A stretch of DNA of 54,376 nt from Desulfobacterales bacterium (GCA_015231595.1 JADGBH010000024.1:1-54376); one strand, 5' to 3'. Counted from the first letter of the stretch, positions 16,031-25,243 are shown. The notes: generated by a model not told the origin, from the sequence alone. Numbers and translations are program-made.

Positions 16031-16741
16031 TTAACGATTAATTAGTGCGTCAACCTTAGAATTCAGTGTTTCCATTGCCCTTTCAAGCTTTTCAACATCC
16101 TGTTTTTTTGCAAGGTTAAGTTTACTTGTAACTGTATCAACTTGTTCTTTTACAAAGTCTATACTTTCTGATAATTTTGCTTGAGCTTTTTCAACTACAG
16201 GATTTTTTTTAACTGTATCAACTTGTTTATCAACTTGTTCTTTTACAAAATCTATACTTTCTGATAATTTTGCTTGAGCTTTTTCAATTACAGAATTTTT
16301 TTTAACCGTGTCAAGTCCTTTATCAACTTGTTCTTTTACAAAATCTATCTTTTCTGATAATTTTGCTTGGATTTTTTCCGTATTATTTTTGACTGAATCA
16401 AGTTGCTTATCAACTTGCTCTTTTACAAAACCTATACTTTCAGATAGTCTATTTTGCATTTTTTCAACTACAGGATTTTCATCAAAAAATTTTTTTCCTT
16501 TTTCTATAGTTTCTTTATTTTTATCGACTACTTCTTGCAATTTATCTTTTGATTGTCCGTATAATTTTTCTACTTGGTCAGATATGCTTTTATAAAGATC
16601 TGTGATAGCTTCTTTTCCAGTATCGATTCCTTTTTTTAGATACTTTTCATTATATTCATCTATTTTCTTGTTAATGGCATCTTTTACTTCATTTAAATTT
16701 TTTAACTCAAAAAGTCTTGATTCTTCTGCTACTGTTGTCAT
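16031..16741 (-). CDS. Repeat-containing coiled-coil protein, phasin/apolipoprotein-like
   Basis: The 236-residue protein is highly charged and almost entirely helical, with no signal peptide. Its middle consists of about four tandem units of 29-31 residues with the core AKLSESIDFVKEQVDKQVDT, visible in the DNA as 93/93/87-nt periodicity. The C-terminus, DVEKLERAMETLNSKVDAL, is a short leucine-zipper-like segment resembling the end of PHA-granule phasins. Such proteins coat lipid or polyester granules or membranes. A thiolase lies at 37.6 kb, but no PHA synthase was found in the window, so granule binding is only a possibility. The start is preceded by GGGAGGACAT. Confidence 0.6.
   Translation of the reverse strand: MTTVAEESRLFELKNLNEVKDAINKKIDEYNEKYLKKGIDTGKEAITDLYKSISDQVEKLYGQSKDKLQEVVDKNKETIEKGKKFFDENPVVEKMQNRLSESIGFVKEQVDKQLDSVKNNTEKIQAKLSEKIDFVKEQVDKGLDTVKKNSVIEKAQAKLSESIDFVKEQVDKQVDTVKKNPVVEKAQAKLSESIDFVKEQVDTVTSKLNLAKKQDVEKLERAMETLNSKVDALINR
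16138..16500. repeat. Intragenic tandem repeat, about 93-nt units
   Basis: The string CAACTTGTTCTTTTACAAA recurs, with few changes, starting at 16138, 16231, 16324 and 16411, i.e. at spacings of 93, 93 and 87 nt. Each unit codes for one 29-31-residue helical repeat of the coiled-coil protein. Copies 1-3 are nearly identical at the DNA level, which suggests recent duplication or gene conversion and a potential for repeat-number variation. Confidence 0.85.
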
Positions 16742-16932
16742 ATTAATGTCCTCCCTTATTTAATTATTTATGTTTTATATTATTTTGTTCCTCAATTTTT
16801 AATTGGGAATATAACGCATTGCGTCATAGAAGTCAAGATATTTTTTTCAATTTTTAATATTTTGTTTCATATCGATAAAAAAAATATTGACCGAAAAAAT
16901 ATTGAGTGATATATAGCCATAACACTTTTTTT

Positions 16933-17017
16933 GGAGGGATGGCCGAGTGGTTTAAGGCGGCGGTCTTGAAAACCGTTGAGTGTAACAGCTCCGTGGGTTC
17001 AAATCCTACTCCCTCCG
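16933..17017 (+). tRNA. tRNA-Ser (anticodon TGA)
   Basis: The 85-nt sequence folds as a class II tRNA. The acceptor stem is GGAGGGA/TCCCTCC with discriminator G, the D arm carries GGCCGAGTGGTTTAAGGC, and the anticodon stem CGGT/ACCG encloses CTTGAAA with anticodon TGA. It has a long variable arm and the T arm GTGGGTTCAAATCCTAC. CCA is not encoded. Confidence 0.96.
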
Positions 17018-17036
17018 TCATAATCTTCTTTTTATT

Positions 17037-17126
17037 GGAGAGGTGGCCGAGTTGGCTTAAGGCGCTCGCCTGCTAAGCGAGTGGGTGGTTAAAACTGCCT
17101 CTCGGGTTCGAATCCCGACCTCTCCG
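17037..17126 (+). tRNA. tRNA-Ser (anticodon GCT)
   Basis: The 90-nt sequence is another class II tRNA. The acceptor stem is GGAGAGG/CCTCTCC with discriminator G, the anticodon stem CTCGC/GCGAG encloses CTGCTAA with anticodon GCT, and there is a long variable arm and a CGGGTTCGAATCCCG T arm. It lies 19 nt after the other serine tRNA, so the two are probably one transcript. Confidence 0.96.
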
Positions 17127-17171
17127 TCATTTTTTTTGATTTACAAGCAATTTAAATAACATTTCTAATTT

Positions 17172-18407
17172 ATGAAAAATAAGCCTAACAAAAAGAAGTT
17201 AGATAAAAATGTTATCTTAATGGGAATGACATCTTTTTTTACAGATGTTTCTTCTGAAATGATTTATCCCCTTTTGCACGCCTTTGTTACTATGATATTA
17301 GCTTCACAAAAAGCACTTTTAGGACCTATATTGGGCATAATAGAAGGGATAGCAGAATCTACCGCAAGTTTGCTGAAAATTTTTATTGGTTATTATTCTG
17401 ATAAAATTCAAAAGAGAAAAATCCTTGCGATAAGTGGTTATAGTTTATCCTCTGGAGCAAAGATACTTCTTTTTCTTTCAGCATTAAGTTGGTATTTTGT
17501 CTTGCTTTCACGTTTTTTAGATAGAATTGGTAAAGGCATCCGAACAGCTCCTCGAGATGCTCTTATTTCTGAATCAACCCCAAAAGAAATGCAGGGGAAA
17601 GCTTATGGATTTCATCGAGCTATGGATTTTGCTGGAGCTTTTATTGGAGTAATTATATGCTATTCCTTAACTTTACGATTCATGGATCCTATAACCAAAA
17701 ATTTAAAAAACTTGAATTCGTTCTATATCTTATTTGCTATTTCCATTATTCCTTCTTTTATTGGAATATTTTTTCTTTTTTTTGTAAAAGAACAAAAAAA
17801 AGTCACAATAACTTGCAAGCCAAAGCCTAATCTGGACATAAGAAAATATGACAACAACCTTAAATTATTTTTTATCGCACAATTTATTTTTACTTTAGGA
17901 AATTCTTCTAATCAATTTTTGCTTTTACATAGCATGAATCTTGGATATTCACTTTCTACAGTAATTCTTATGTACATGATATTTAATTTTTCAGCATCAA
18001 TATTATCAACTTTTTTTGGATCTTTATCTGATAAAATTGGCAGAAAAAAAATACTCATTATTGGATATTTGATTTATTCTTTTGTTTATATTTCATTTGG
18101 ATTTATAACTAAAAATACTAATATTTTATTATGGGTCTTCTGGATAATATACGGTATATATTATTCTATGACAGAAGGGGTTGAAAAAGCATTTGTATCA
18201 TGCTCTGTATCTAGTGATTCAAAGGCAACAGCTTTAGGTTTTTATCATACGATTGTAGGGATAACATTACTTCCAGCAAGTATTATCGCAGGGATTTTAT
18301 TTTCAGTTCACGAAAGTGTTCCTTTTGTTTTTGGTGGATCTATGAGTCTATTCGCATCTATTATTCTTCTATTACGTTTGAAGGAAAAACCTCAATGTAG
18401 TCTCTAA
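17172..18407 (+). CDS. MFS transporter
   Basis: The 411-residue protein has about 12 hydrophobic segments split by a central charged loop (about residues 200-220). It contains MFS hallmarks: TDVSSEMIYPL in the first helix (typical of a large bacterial MFS group), GYYSDKIQKRK after helix 2, RIGKGIRTAPRDALI, and the matching SLSDKIGRKK in the second half. It begins 45 nt after the second tRNA-Ser, with no obvious strong ribosome site. Substrate cannot be deduced. Confidence 0.88.
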   Translation: MKNKPNKKKLDKNVILMGMTSFFTDVSSEMIYPLLHAFVTMILASQKALLGPILGIIEGIAESTASLLKIFIGYYSDKIQKRKILAISGYSLSSGAKILLFLSALSWYFVLLSRFLDRIGKGIRTAPRDALISESTPKEMQGKAYGFHRAMDFAGAFIGVIICYSLTLRFMDPITKNLKNLNSFYILFAISIIPSFIGIFFLFFVKEQKKVTITCKPKPNLDIRKYDNNLKLFFIAQFIFTLGNSSNQFLLLHSMNLGYSLSTVILMYMIFNFSASILSTFFGSLSDKIGRKKILIIGYLIYSFVYISFGFITKNTNILLWVFWIIYGIYYSMTEGVEKAFVSCSVSSDSKATALGFYHTIVGITLLPASIIAGILFSVHESVPFVFGGSMSLFASIILLLRLKEKPQCSL

Positions 18408-18575
18408 AAAATTGTAACCTAAAATTGAAGGATATCTGATATAATATAAAGCTTGCATTTTTATACATTTTTCTTTAAATATTTTATTTTCGTTATAAAT
18501 TATATTATTAATGATCTATTGGCTTATTTTAAAATTTTTAAGCCATTTTCTATTTTCAAACAAGGAGGAAAAAAT

Positions 18576-18686
18576 ATGGGAGATAAGGGAAGTAAAGATA
18601 AAGGTACTAAGGAACAAAAAAAAAAAGCGCTGCATACTCCAAAAGAAAAACGTAAATTGAAAAAAGAAAAGAAAAATAATAAATAA
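18576..18686 (+). CDS. 36-residue lysine-rich conserved small protein
   Basis: ATG 18576 is preceded by a strong CAAGGAGG site. The frame extends upstream, but that part is AT-rich and hydrophobic without a ribosome site. The product is extremely basic, beginning MGDKGSKDKG and with a TPKEKRKLKKEKK tail. I recognise this pattern from small proteins annotated as hypothetical in many bacteria. The unstructured, polycationic composition suggests nucleic-acid or ribosome binding, which is inference only. Confidence 0.65.
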   Translation: MGDKGSKDKGTKEQKKKALHTPKEKRKLKKEKKNNK

Positions 18687-18728
18687 AATCAATTAAAATA
18701 TTTTATTTAAATACTCTGAAATAGAGCT

Positions 18729-18788
18729 ATTGCGTTTCTCTTTTGGTTCTTAAACAGATTTTTTCATAAATGGGAAACGCAATTTTTG
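18729..18788 (+). terminator. Probable terminator after the small basic protein
   Basis: ATTGCGTTTC (18729-18738) is exactly complementary to GAAACGCAAT (18774-18783), followed by TTTTG. The loop is long (35 nt). It lies 43 nt after the small-protein stop. Confidence 0.5.
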
Positions 18789-18914
18789 TTCTGGGAAGAA
18801 GTATTACGCATTTCAAAAAGTACAGTTTATATTGACTATCTTAATCAGTCACTCTGAAGTGATTCTGTTTCAAATTGAATATGGCTTAAAATCCTTCTTT
18901 GAAATACATTTTTT

Positions 18915-19976
18915 TTAATTTCCACCCTTTTTAATAAATATATTTTTATCAATAGCTTTTTCATATGCCGCTTCTTGGGTAATCAAATCGTCTTTTATGA
19001 GCTGAAGAAGATGCTGATCCATTGTTTGCATTCCGATGCTTGTTCCTGTTTGAATGATGGAATTAATTTGAGCAATTTTACCATCCCTTATTAAATTGGA
19101 AAGTGCTGGAGAACCAATTAAAACTTCGTTTGCGGCGCATCTTCCTTTTCCGTCTCTTGTTTTAAGAAGCTGTTGAGCAATTACTCCCTTTAATGAATCA
19201 GCGAGCATCGTTCTTGTTTGAGCTTGCTGATCAGATGGAAATGCATTAATAATACGGTCAATTGTTTTTGATGCGCTGTTAGTATGTAATGTTCCGAATA
19301 CAAGTATTCCTAATTCTGAACATGTCAATGCAAGAGAAATAGTTTCAAGGTCTCTCATTTCTCCGACAAGTATTATATCTGGATCTTCTCTGCTGGCGAC
19401 TCGCAAAGCGTCTGAAAAATTTTTAGCATGGGCTCCGATTTCCCGTTGGGAAAAAATACATTTTTTATTTGGATGAACAAATTCAAGGGGGTCTTCAATG
19501 GTAATTATATGAGCCGGACGCGTATCATTAATATAATCAATCATAGCTGCGAGGGTAGTGGATTTTCCACTTCCAGTAGGACCTGTAACCAATACTAATC
19601 CCTGCCTAAATTCCGATATTCTTTTTAATACTTTAGGTAAATTAAGCTGTTCTAATGTTAAAATTTTAGTTGGAATTATACGAAAAACTCCACCTATTCC
19701 GCGATTTTGATAAAAAAAATTACACCTAAAACGACCTATATCTGCAAGTTCATAAGCCCTATCAAAATCGAGCCTTGTTTCCATAGCTTCTTGTTGTTCT
19801 TTTGTTAAAATTTCAAATAAAATTTCCTTGTTTGATTCAGGTGTGAGAACTGGATAGTCTGATAATGGAACAAGGTCTCCCCTAAGACGAAGCAGAGGAG
19901 GAAACCCTATTACCATGTGAAGATCGCTCGCACCTTTTTCTTTCATTTCTGTAAAATATGTATCTATTTGCGCCAT
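18915..19976 (-). CDS. PilT/PilU-type twitching-motility ATPase
   Basis: The 353-residue protein is a PilT-family secretion ATPase: Walker A GPTGSGKST at 132-140, Asp box and Walker B region with EDPLEFVH and ILVGEMRDLETISLALT, and His box FGTLHTNSASKTIDRIINAF. These hexameric enzymes power retraction of type IV pili. The preceding gene, 24 nt away, is a second PilT-like ATPase, so the pair recalls PilT/PilU, with the PilU-like partner usually the accessory motor. No pilin or assembly genes are in the window. Confidence 0.9.
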   Translation of the reverse strand: MAQIDTYFTEMKEKGASDLHMVIGFPPLLRLRGDLVPLSDYPVLTPESNKEILFEILTKEQQEAMETRLDFDRAYELADIGRFRCNFFYQNRGIGGVFRIIPTKILTLEQLNLPKVLKRISEFRQGLVLVTGPTGSGKSTTLAAMIDYINDTRPAHIITIEDPLEFVHPNKKCIFSQREIGAHAKNFSDALRVASREDPDIILVGEMRDLETISLALTCSELGILVFGTLHTNSASKTIDRIINAFPSDQQAQTRTMLADSLKGVIAQQLLKTRDGKGRCAANEVLIGSPALSNLIRDGKIAQINSIIQTGTSIGMQTMDQHLLQLIKDDLITQEAAYEKAIDKNIFIKKGGN

Positions 19977-20000
19977 GATTAAACCGTTTCGTAATATTTT

Positions 20001-21635
20001 TTAAGTTGTAGTTTCATCTTTTTGCTCTTTTTGTTCTTTTTTTAATTCGTCGAGTAATTTTTTAAAGTTCGCTGGTTTTGTAGCATAATGATAAGCTGTT
20101 TCCGCTGTTATTTTTTCATCCATAACTAAAGCCATTATAGAATCATCCATTAATTGCATACCAACATTTCTACCTGTCTGCATTAATGAATGAATTTGGA
20201 ATGTTTTTGCATCCCGTATAAGATTACCGAGAGGAATTGTTCCTATTAAAATTTCACAAGCAAGAACCATTCCCTTATTATCCTCTACTGGAATAAGTCT
20301 TTGAGTTATAACCGCTTTTAAAGATTCACTTAGCATTGCTCGTATTTGAGCCTGCTCTACCGCTGGAAACGAATCAATAATGCGATCAATTGTTTTAGCT
20401 GCGCTTGATGTAGCAAGGGTTCCAATTACTAAATGGCCTGTTTCTGAAGCTGAAATTGCAAGAGAAGTGGTTTCTAAATCCCTTAATTCTCCAACAACTA
20501 TAACATCAGGATTTTGGCGTAAAGCTGCTCTTAAAGCATTTCCATAGGATAATGTATCTACACTTAGCTGCCTTTGATTAACAACACCTTTTTTTAAAGG
20601 ATGAATAAACTCAATTGGGTCCTCAACTGTAAGAATATGGTGCGATCTGGTAGCATTTATATAGTCTATCATTGAAGCAAGAGTGGTTGATTTCCCTTGG
20701 CCTGTTGCACCTGTTACCAAAATTAATCCTTGGTGGTTATCTAATACTTTTTTGACTGTATTTAACGGCAATCCAAGAGTTTCAATAGCTGGAATATTAG
20801 GCGGAATTAGTCTAAAAATTGCGCTTACGCCTCTTTGGTGAGTCATAGCACTGCCTCTAAATCTACCCAAATTTTTTATGTCAATTGCAAAATCAATCTG
20901 AAAGTCATGTAAAAATTTAGCTTTTTGGCTTTCACTGAAGATTTCAAAAATAAGTTTTTTAGCTTGTTCAGAGCTAAGGGCGCTACCTTTTGTTTTCATT
21001 ATTTTTCCAAACCTTCTAACAAGATAAGGTTCATTTGGAACTACGTGAACATCTGATGCTCCTAACTCAACAGCAAACTTAAAAAGTTTTGCTAATTCTG
21101 ATTTTTCAATCCTATCATTTAACTCTTCATCATAATCCAATCTCTTTAAAGATACATATTCTTTTTCTTTCAGGCCATAATCTTCCTTAATTTTATTTAA
21201 ATCTTTTTTAAGCTCATCAATGTCTTTTTGTATATTTTTATTATCTTCGAATCTGCTGTCCTCTTTGACTAATTTAGCATTAAAGGAATCTTTTAGATTA
21301 ATGAATTCATGCTTTATAGTATCTACGTCTTGTATTAAATTCGGAATAACTTCTGTTTGGAAAAAAGGATTGGAGGATTTATCATCTTGAGCTAAAAGCT
21401 TGTTATCTTTAACAAAGGATAAGACATTTTGCTTAAGCTCATTAAAAGGTAATCCTCTATGTGTCTGTTGCTTAATGAACTCAAAGATATTTAATACTTT
21501 TGAATCAAATAAACGGTTATTACCTGATTCATCTTTAGCAAAATGGTCGAATACATCTTTTATTTCTCGTAAGCAACGTCTAATCAATGCTTCTCTAATT
21601 CCAGTCTGATTTACTATATCCTTTAAATCAATCAT
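20001..21635 (-). CDS. PilT-type ATPase with MerR-like N-terminal domain
   Basis: The 544-residue protein is about 180 residues longer than normal PilT. Residues 1-75 read like a MerR-type winged helix (DIVNQTGIREALIRRCLREI, then NNRLFDSKVLNIFEFIKQQ and RGLPFNELKQNV). Residues about 100-170 form a charged coiled coil. Residues about 180-520 are the ATPase: Walker A GATGQGKST at 309-317, VGELRDLETTSLAIS, and GTLATSSAAKTIDRIIDSF. In the last segment the usual His of the His box (TLHT) is replaced: TLAT. The loss of this His is notable and could change ATPase regulation. It is the first gene of the pair with the shorter PilT-type gene. Confidence 0.88.
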   Translation of the reverse strand: MIDLKDIVNQTGIREALIRRCLREIKDVFDHFAKDESGNNRLFDSKVLNIFEFIKQQTHRGLPFNELKQNVLSFVKDNKLLAQDDKSSNPFFQTEVIPNLIQDVDTIKHEFINLKDSFNAKLVKEDSRFEDNKNIQKDIDELKKDLNKIKEDYGLKEKEYVSLKRLDYDEELNDRIEKSELAKLFKFAVELGASDVHVVPNEPYLVRRFGKIMKTKGSALSSEQAKKLIFEIFSESQKAKFLHDFQIDFAIDIKNLGRFRGSAMTHQRGVSAIFRLIPPNIPAIETLGLPLNTVKKVLDNHQGLILVTGATGQGKSTTLASMIDYINATRSHHILTVEDPIEFIHPLKKGVVNQRQLSVDTLSYGNALRAALRQNPDVIVVGELRDLETTSLAISASETGHLVIGTLATSSAAKTIDRIIDSFPAVEQAQIRAMLSESLKAVITQRLIPVEDNKGMVLACEILIGTIPLGNLIRDAKTFQIHSLMQTGRNVGMQLMDDSIMALVMDEKITAETAYHYATKPANFKKLLDELKKEQKEQKDETTT

Positions 21636-21796
21636 AATTTTACCTTTTTCTAAAATAGCTCAATTGAAAATATATATAGCTTACAGTATATATTAAAATT
21701 AATTGTTTTCAAGTTTAGATAATGCTATTTATTTTAAAAATCAATTTTATAATTAAATAGTTTTTTTTTAAATAAAAAATTTTAAGGAGACCAATA

Positions 21797-22348
21797 ATGT
21801 TTGATAAAACAATAACTGATCACAATGAAGCAATAAACAGCCTTTTTAAAATAAAAGATAAAATCGTGAACGCAGGAAATCTGCTTTCTTCTGCTATAAA
21901 TAATGGTAAAAAAATTCTTATCTGCGGAAATGGTGGCTCCGCTGCTGATTCCCAGCATTTTGCAGCAGAAATAGTAGGACGGTTTGGAAAGGAAAGAAGA
22001 GCTCTTCCATCAATTGCTTTAACTACGGATACATCAATAATTACAGCCTTAACCAATGATTACTCCTATGAAAAAGTTTTTGAAAGACAAGTTGATGCTC
22101 TTGGAAATGAAGGAGATGTTCTTATAGCAATATCAACTTCTGGAAACTCAGACAATATAATAAAAGCTGTTGAAATCGCTAAACAAAAAGGCATTAAAAC
22201 AATATCTTTATTAGGCAAGGATGGAGGCAAACAAAATAATATCGCGGATATATCTATAATTGTTTCATCCAAGATAACTGCCCGCGTTCAAGAAGCCCAT
22301 ATCCTTATTTTGCACTTATGGGCAGAAATAATTGAATCAAACCTTTAA
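21797..22348 (+). CDS. gmhA: Sedoheptulose-7-phosphate isomerase
   Basis: The 183-residue SIS-domain protein has ILICGNGGSAADSQHFAAEIVGRF near residues 38-61 and an AISTSGNSDNI segment near 111-121. It converts sedoheptulose-7-phosphate to D-glycero-D-manno-heptose-7-phosphate, the first step toward ADP-heptose for the LPS inner core. The start follows TTAAGGAGACC. hldE follows after 39 nt, consistent with an operon for heptose supply. Confidence 0.95.
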   Translation: MFDKTITDHNEAINSLFKIKDKIVNAGNLLSSAINNGKKILICGNGGSAADSQHFAAEIVGRFGKERRALPSIALTTDTSIITALTNDYSYEKVFERQVDALGNEGDVLIAISTSGNSDNIIKAVEIAKQKGIKTISLLGKDGGKQNNIADISIIVSSKITARVQEAHILILHLWAEIIESNL

Positions 22349-22387
22349 ACCTTAAACTTATAAAATTTAAAATTTTAGGATAATATT

Positions 22388-23827
22388 ATGGAATTTTTTC
22401 CTGATTTTTCAAATTGTACTGTAACAGTTATTGGCGATATAATGCTTGATATGTATATTTGGGGAGAAGTTGAAAGGATTTCTCCAGAAGCCCCGGTTCC
22501 AGTTTTAAAAATAAACGAAAGAACTTTTAATTTAGGCGGCTCAGGAAACGTTGCAGCAAACTTAGCAGGTCTAAAATGTAAAACAATTCTTATTGGAACA
22601 GTGGGAGATGACCATTTTGCTGAATTGCTAAAAGGGCTTGCATCTAAAATAGGAATAGATAATAGTTTTGTTACTAACCCGTTTTTTCCTACTACTACAA
22701 AAACACGTGTAATTGCCCAAGGCCAGCAGCTTATAAGACTTGATGAAGAAGAAACAAAAGAATTCGGAGATGAAATATCTGAAAAAATAATTAAACAATT
22801 TGAAGAAGTTGCAACGCAGTCTAATGCAGTTATTCTTTCAGATTATGGAAAAGGAGTTTTAAAAGGAAAAACAGCTTCAAAAATAATAGAAAAATGTAAA
22901 TTAATGAAAATTCCTGTATTTATAGACCCAAAAGGAAAGATATGGGATAAATATAAAGGTGCTACCTGTATTACACCTAATTTATCTGAATTTCAAGCTA
23001 TAGCTCCCCTTGCAAAAAAAGATAATTTAGAAATACATGCAAAGCGGATTATAAAAAATCTTGGCTTAGAATATCTTATTGTAACAAAAGGTAAAGACGG
23101 CCTTTCATTATTCGGTAAGGATTTTAAAACTGTGCATATATCTGCCGAAGCAAAGGAAGTATTTGATGTATCTGGAGCTGGAGATACTGTAATATCTACT
23201 CTTTCAGCTTGTTATGGTTCAGGAACTTCCATTGAAAATTCAGCTAAAATAGCAAATGCTGCAGCAGGAATTGTAGTCGGAAAAATCGGAACTCAGCCGA
23301 TAATACTTTCAGAGCTTAAAGACAATTTGATGAATAAAAAAATAACAGCATCAAATAAATCTTTAACCCTTGATCAAGCCCAAGAAATAATATCTTCATG
23401 GAGAAATCAAGGGAAACGCATTGTATTTACCAATGGCTGTTTCGATATTCTTCATGTAGGTCATATAAAACTCTTAAATTCTGCAGCAGAAGAAGGAGAC
23501 AAGCTAATTATAGGACTAAATTCGGATTCTTCTATAAAAAGGCTTAAAGGCAGTCAAAGGCCTATAATTCCTGAGGAAGAACGAGCTGCGCTTTTGGGTA
23601 GCATACGATCTGTTGACCTTGTAATAATTTTTTCTGAAGATACTCCCCTTAACCTTATCGAAAAAATTAAACCAGACGTTCTTGTAAAAGGCGGTGATTA
23701 CACTGTTGAAACGGTTGTAGGTCATGAAAGAGTTCAAGACTATGGAGGAAAACTTATTCTTGTTCCCATTGTTGACGGAGTTAGCACTACAAAAGTTATA
23801 GAATCAGTAAAAAGTAGATTGAAATAA
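22388..23827 (+). CDS. hldE: Bifunctional heptose-7-phosphate kinase / heptose-1-phosphate adenylyltransferase
   Basis: The 479-residue protein has an N-terminal PfkB-type kinase (about 1-325; GGSGNVAANLAGL near 50-62 and the DVSGAGDTVIST catalytic loop with Asp near 265) and a C-terminal nucleotidyltransferase (about 340-479; FTNGCFDILHVGH and a VKGGDYTVE segment). It performs the second and fourth steps of ADP-heptose synthesis. Length and domain order match HldE/RfaE fusions. It lies between gmhA and waaA, with 16 nt to the latter. Confidence 0.96.
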   Translation: MEFFPDFSNCTVTVIGDIMLDMYIWGEVERISPEAPVPVLKINERTFNLGGSGNVAANLAGLKCKTILIGTVGDDHFAELLKGLASKIGIDNSFVTNPFFPTTTKTRVIAQGQQLIRLDEEETKEFGDEISEKIIKQFEEVATQSNAVILSDYGKGVLKGKTASKIIEKCKLMKIPVFIDPKGKIWDKYKGATCITPNLSEFQAIAPLAKKDNLEIHAKRIIKNLGLEYLIVTKGKDGLSLFGKDFKTVHISAEAKEVFDVSGAGDTVISTLSACYGSGTSIENSAKIANAAAGIVVGKIGTQPIILSELKDNLMNKKITASNKSLTLDQAQEIISSWRNQGKRIVFTNGCFDILHVGHIKLLNSAAEEGDKLIIGLNSDSSIKRLKGSQRPIIPEEERAALLGSIRSVDLVIIFSEDTPLNLIEKIKPDVLVKGGDYTVETVVGHERVQDYGGKLILVPIVDGVSTTKVIESVKSRLK

Positions 23828-23843
23828 TTATAGGAATAAATTC

Positions 23844-25118
23844 ATGAATTATACTAACAGCTTAAAGGCAACTATTTTGCTTTACAACTGCCTCTGGAAA
23901 TTAATTATTCCTCTGCTAAAATTTAATAAGCGGCTTCAAGATGGATTTGAACAGAGAACTTTGAAAATTAACGATTTACCTAAATCTGATGTTTGGATAC
24001 AAGCCGCTTCAGCAGGAGAAGCTTATCTTGCCCTTGATATCATAAAAAATTTTAACCCAGAAAACTCACTAAAAATTTATTTAACTACAAATACAAAACA
24101 AGGTTTTGAATTAATAAATAAAGGCATATCCGCGTATAAAGGCTCTTTTTCTGTTAAAACAGGATATTTTCCTTTTGATGCTCCGTCTTTAATGGAGATT
24201 GCTGTAAAAACAATTAAGCCCAAATTGATGATACTCCTTGAAACTGAAATATGGCCTGGACTTCTTTATTCTCTGAAAAAATCTGGTATTAAAACAGTAA
24301 TTATAAACGGAAGAATTACGGAGCAAAGTTTGAAAGGCTATACAGGATTTTCGTCTCTTTTAAAACAGCTCGCTCCAAATAAAATTTTAGCCATATCTGA
24401 TGGTGATAAGTTCAAATTTGAACATATTTTTGGGCAGGGTATAGGAGAAGTGATGTCCAACATAAAGTTTGACAGAGTTGGGCTTAATAATTCAATGGAC
24501 TCTGACAAAAATCCTTTGAAAAACATAATTCCAGATAAGGCTGATTTTATTGTTCTTGCGTCAATACGGCAGGAAGAAGAGCTTTTAGTTCATAATATGA
24601 TACTTGAAATAAGCTCAAAATATAAAGACTTAATTATTGGTCTTTTCCCCCGCCACATGGAAAGAATAAATCAATGGGAAAGCCTTTTAAATAAATCCCA
24701 ATTAAAATGGACTTTAAGGTCAAAAATAAATAGTCCAACATCTAATGGAACTATTATTCTTTGGGATAAGTTTGGAGAATTGAATGCAGCTTATAACTAT
24801 GCAACAGCCGCCTTTGTAGGAGGAAGTCTTTTGCCGCTTGGAGGACAAAATTTCCTTGAGCCTCTAACCTGCGGTATAACTCCTGTAATCGGTCCATTTT
24901 GGGAAAATTTTGCATGGATTGGAAGGGAAATTATCGAAAAAAAACTGGTTCTTGAAGCTCCAACGTGGTCAGATGCTGTCGAACTTATAATAAATAATAT
25001 AAAAAATATCCCTCAAAAAGAACTTATCTCAAAATCCGCTTTTGAATATTTAAAGGAAAAACAAGGCGGAACTCTTAAAGCTGTATCCGAAATAAAAAAA
25101 TTTTTGAATAAAAAATGA
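23844..25118 (+). CDS. waaA: Kdo (3-deoxy-D-manno-octulosonate) transferase
   Basis: The 424-residue protein is a KdtA/WaaA glycosyltransferase: an N-terminal membrane-proximal helix, then WIQAASAGEAYLA near residues 50-62, LLETEIWPGLL near 130-140, NGRITEQS, and in the C-terminal half FVGGSLLPLGGQNFLEP, the conserved CMP-Kdo-binding region. It attaches Kdo to lipid A at the inner membrane. kdsD, which supplies the Kdo precursor, lies at 34442. It closes the gmhA-hldE-waaA run, since a stem-loop repeat begins 10 nt after the stop. Confidence 0.94.
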   Translation: MNYTNSLKATILLYNCLWKLIIPLLKFNKRLQDGFEQRTLKINDLPKSDVWIQAASAGEAYLALDIIKNFNPENSLKIYLTTNTKQGFELINKGISAYKGSFSVKTGYFPFDAPSLMEIAVKTIKPKLMILLETEIWPGLLYSLKKSGIKTVIINGRITEQSLKGYTGFSSLLKQLAPNKILAISDGDKFKFEHIFGQGIGEVMSNIKFDRVGLNNSMDSDKNPLKNIIPDKADFIVLASIRQEEELLVHNMILEISSKYKDLIIGLFPRHMERINQWESLLNKSQLKWTLRSKINSPTSNGTIILWDKFGELNAAYNYATAAFVGGSLLPLGGQNFLEPLTCGITPVIGPFWENFAWIGREIIEKKLVLEAPTWSDAVELIINNIKNIPQKELISKSAFEYLKEKQGGTLKAVSEIKKFLNKK

Positions 25119-25127
25119 TATTAAAAC

Positions 25128-25206
25128 TGACATGCCATTCAGCTGATTAAGGCTAAAATTAGAGGATATAGAAAGTTTATTATTTAAAAATAGAAATCGT
25201 ATGTCA
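25128..25206 (+). repeat. 79-80 nt intergenic stem-loop repeat, copy 2 (after waaA)
   Basis: TGACATGCCATT (25128-25139) pairs with AATCGTATGTCA (25195-25206) apart from one mismatch and one G-T. The interior has TTCAG and GATTAAGGCTAAAATTA. It starts 10 nt after the waaA stop and is followed by TTTCTATCTT. Same orientation relative to the upstream gene as copies 1 and 3. Confidence 0.7.
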
Positions 25207-25243
25207 TTTCTATCTTATTCTGTTAAAGTTTAAGGAAAATACA

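Noticed and set aside
16138..16500. CRISPR-like array
   Set aside because: Units of about 93 nt are coding, without the repeat-spacer pattern; they encode helical protein repeats.
16308..16595. 95-codon plus-strand frame across the repeat gene
   Set aside because: It is the antisense shadow of the tandem repeats and has no ribosome site.
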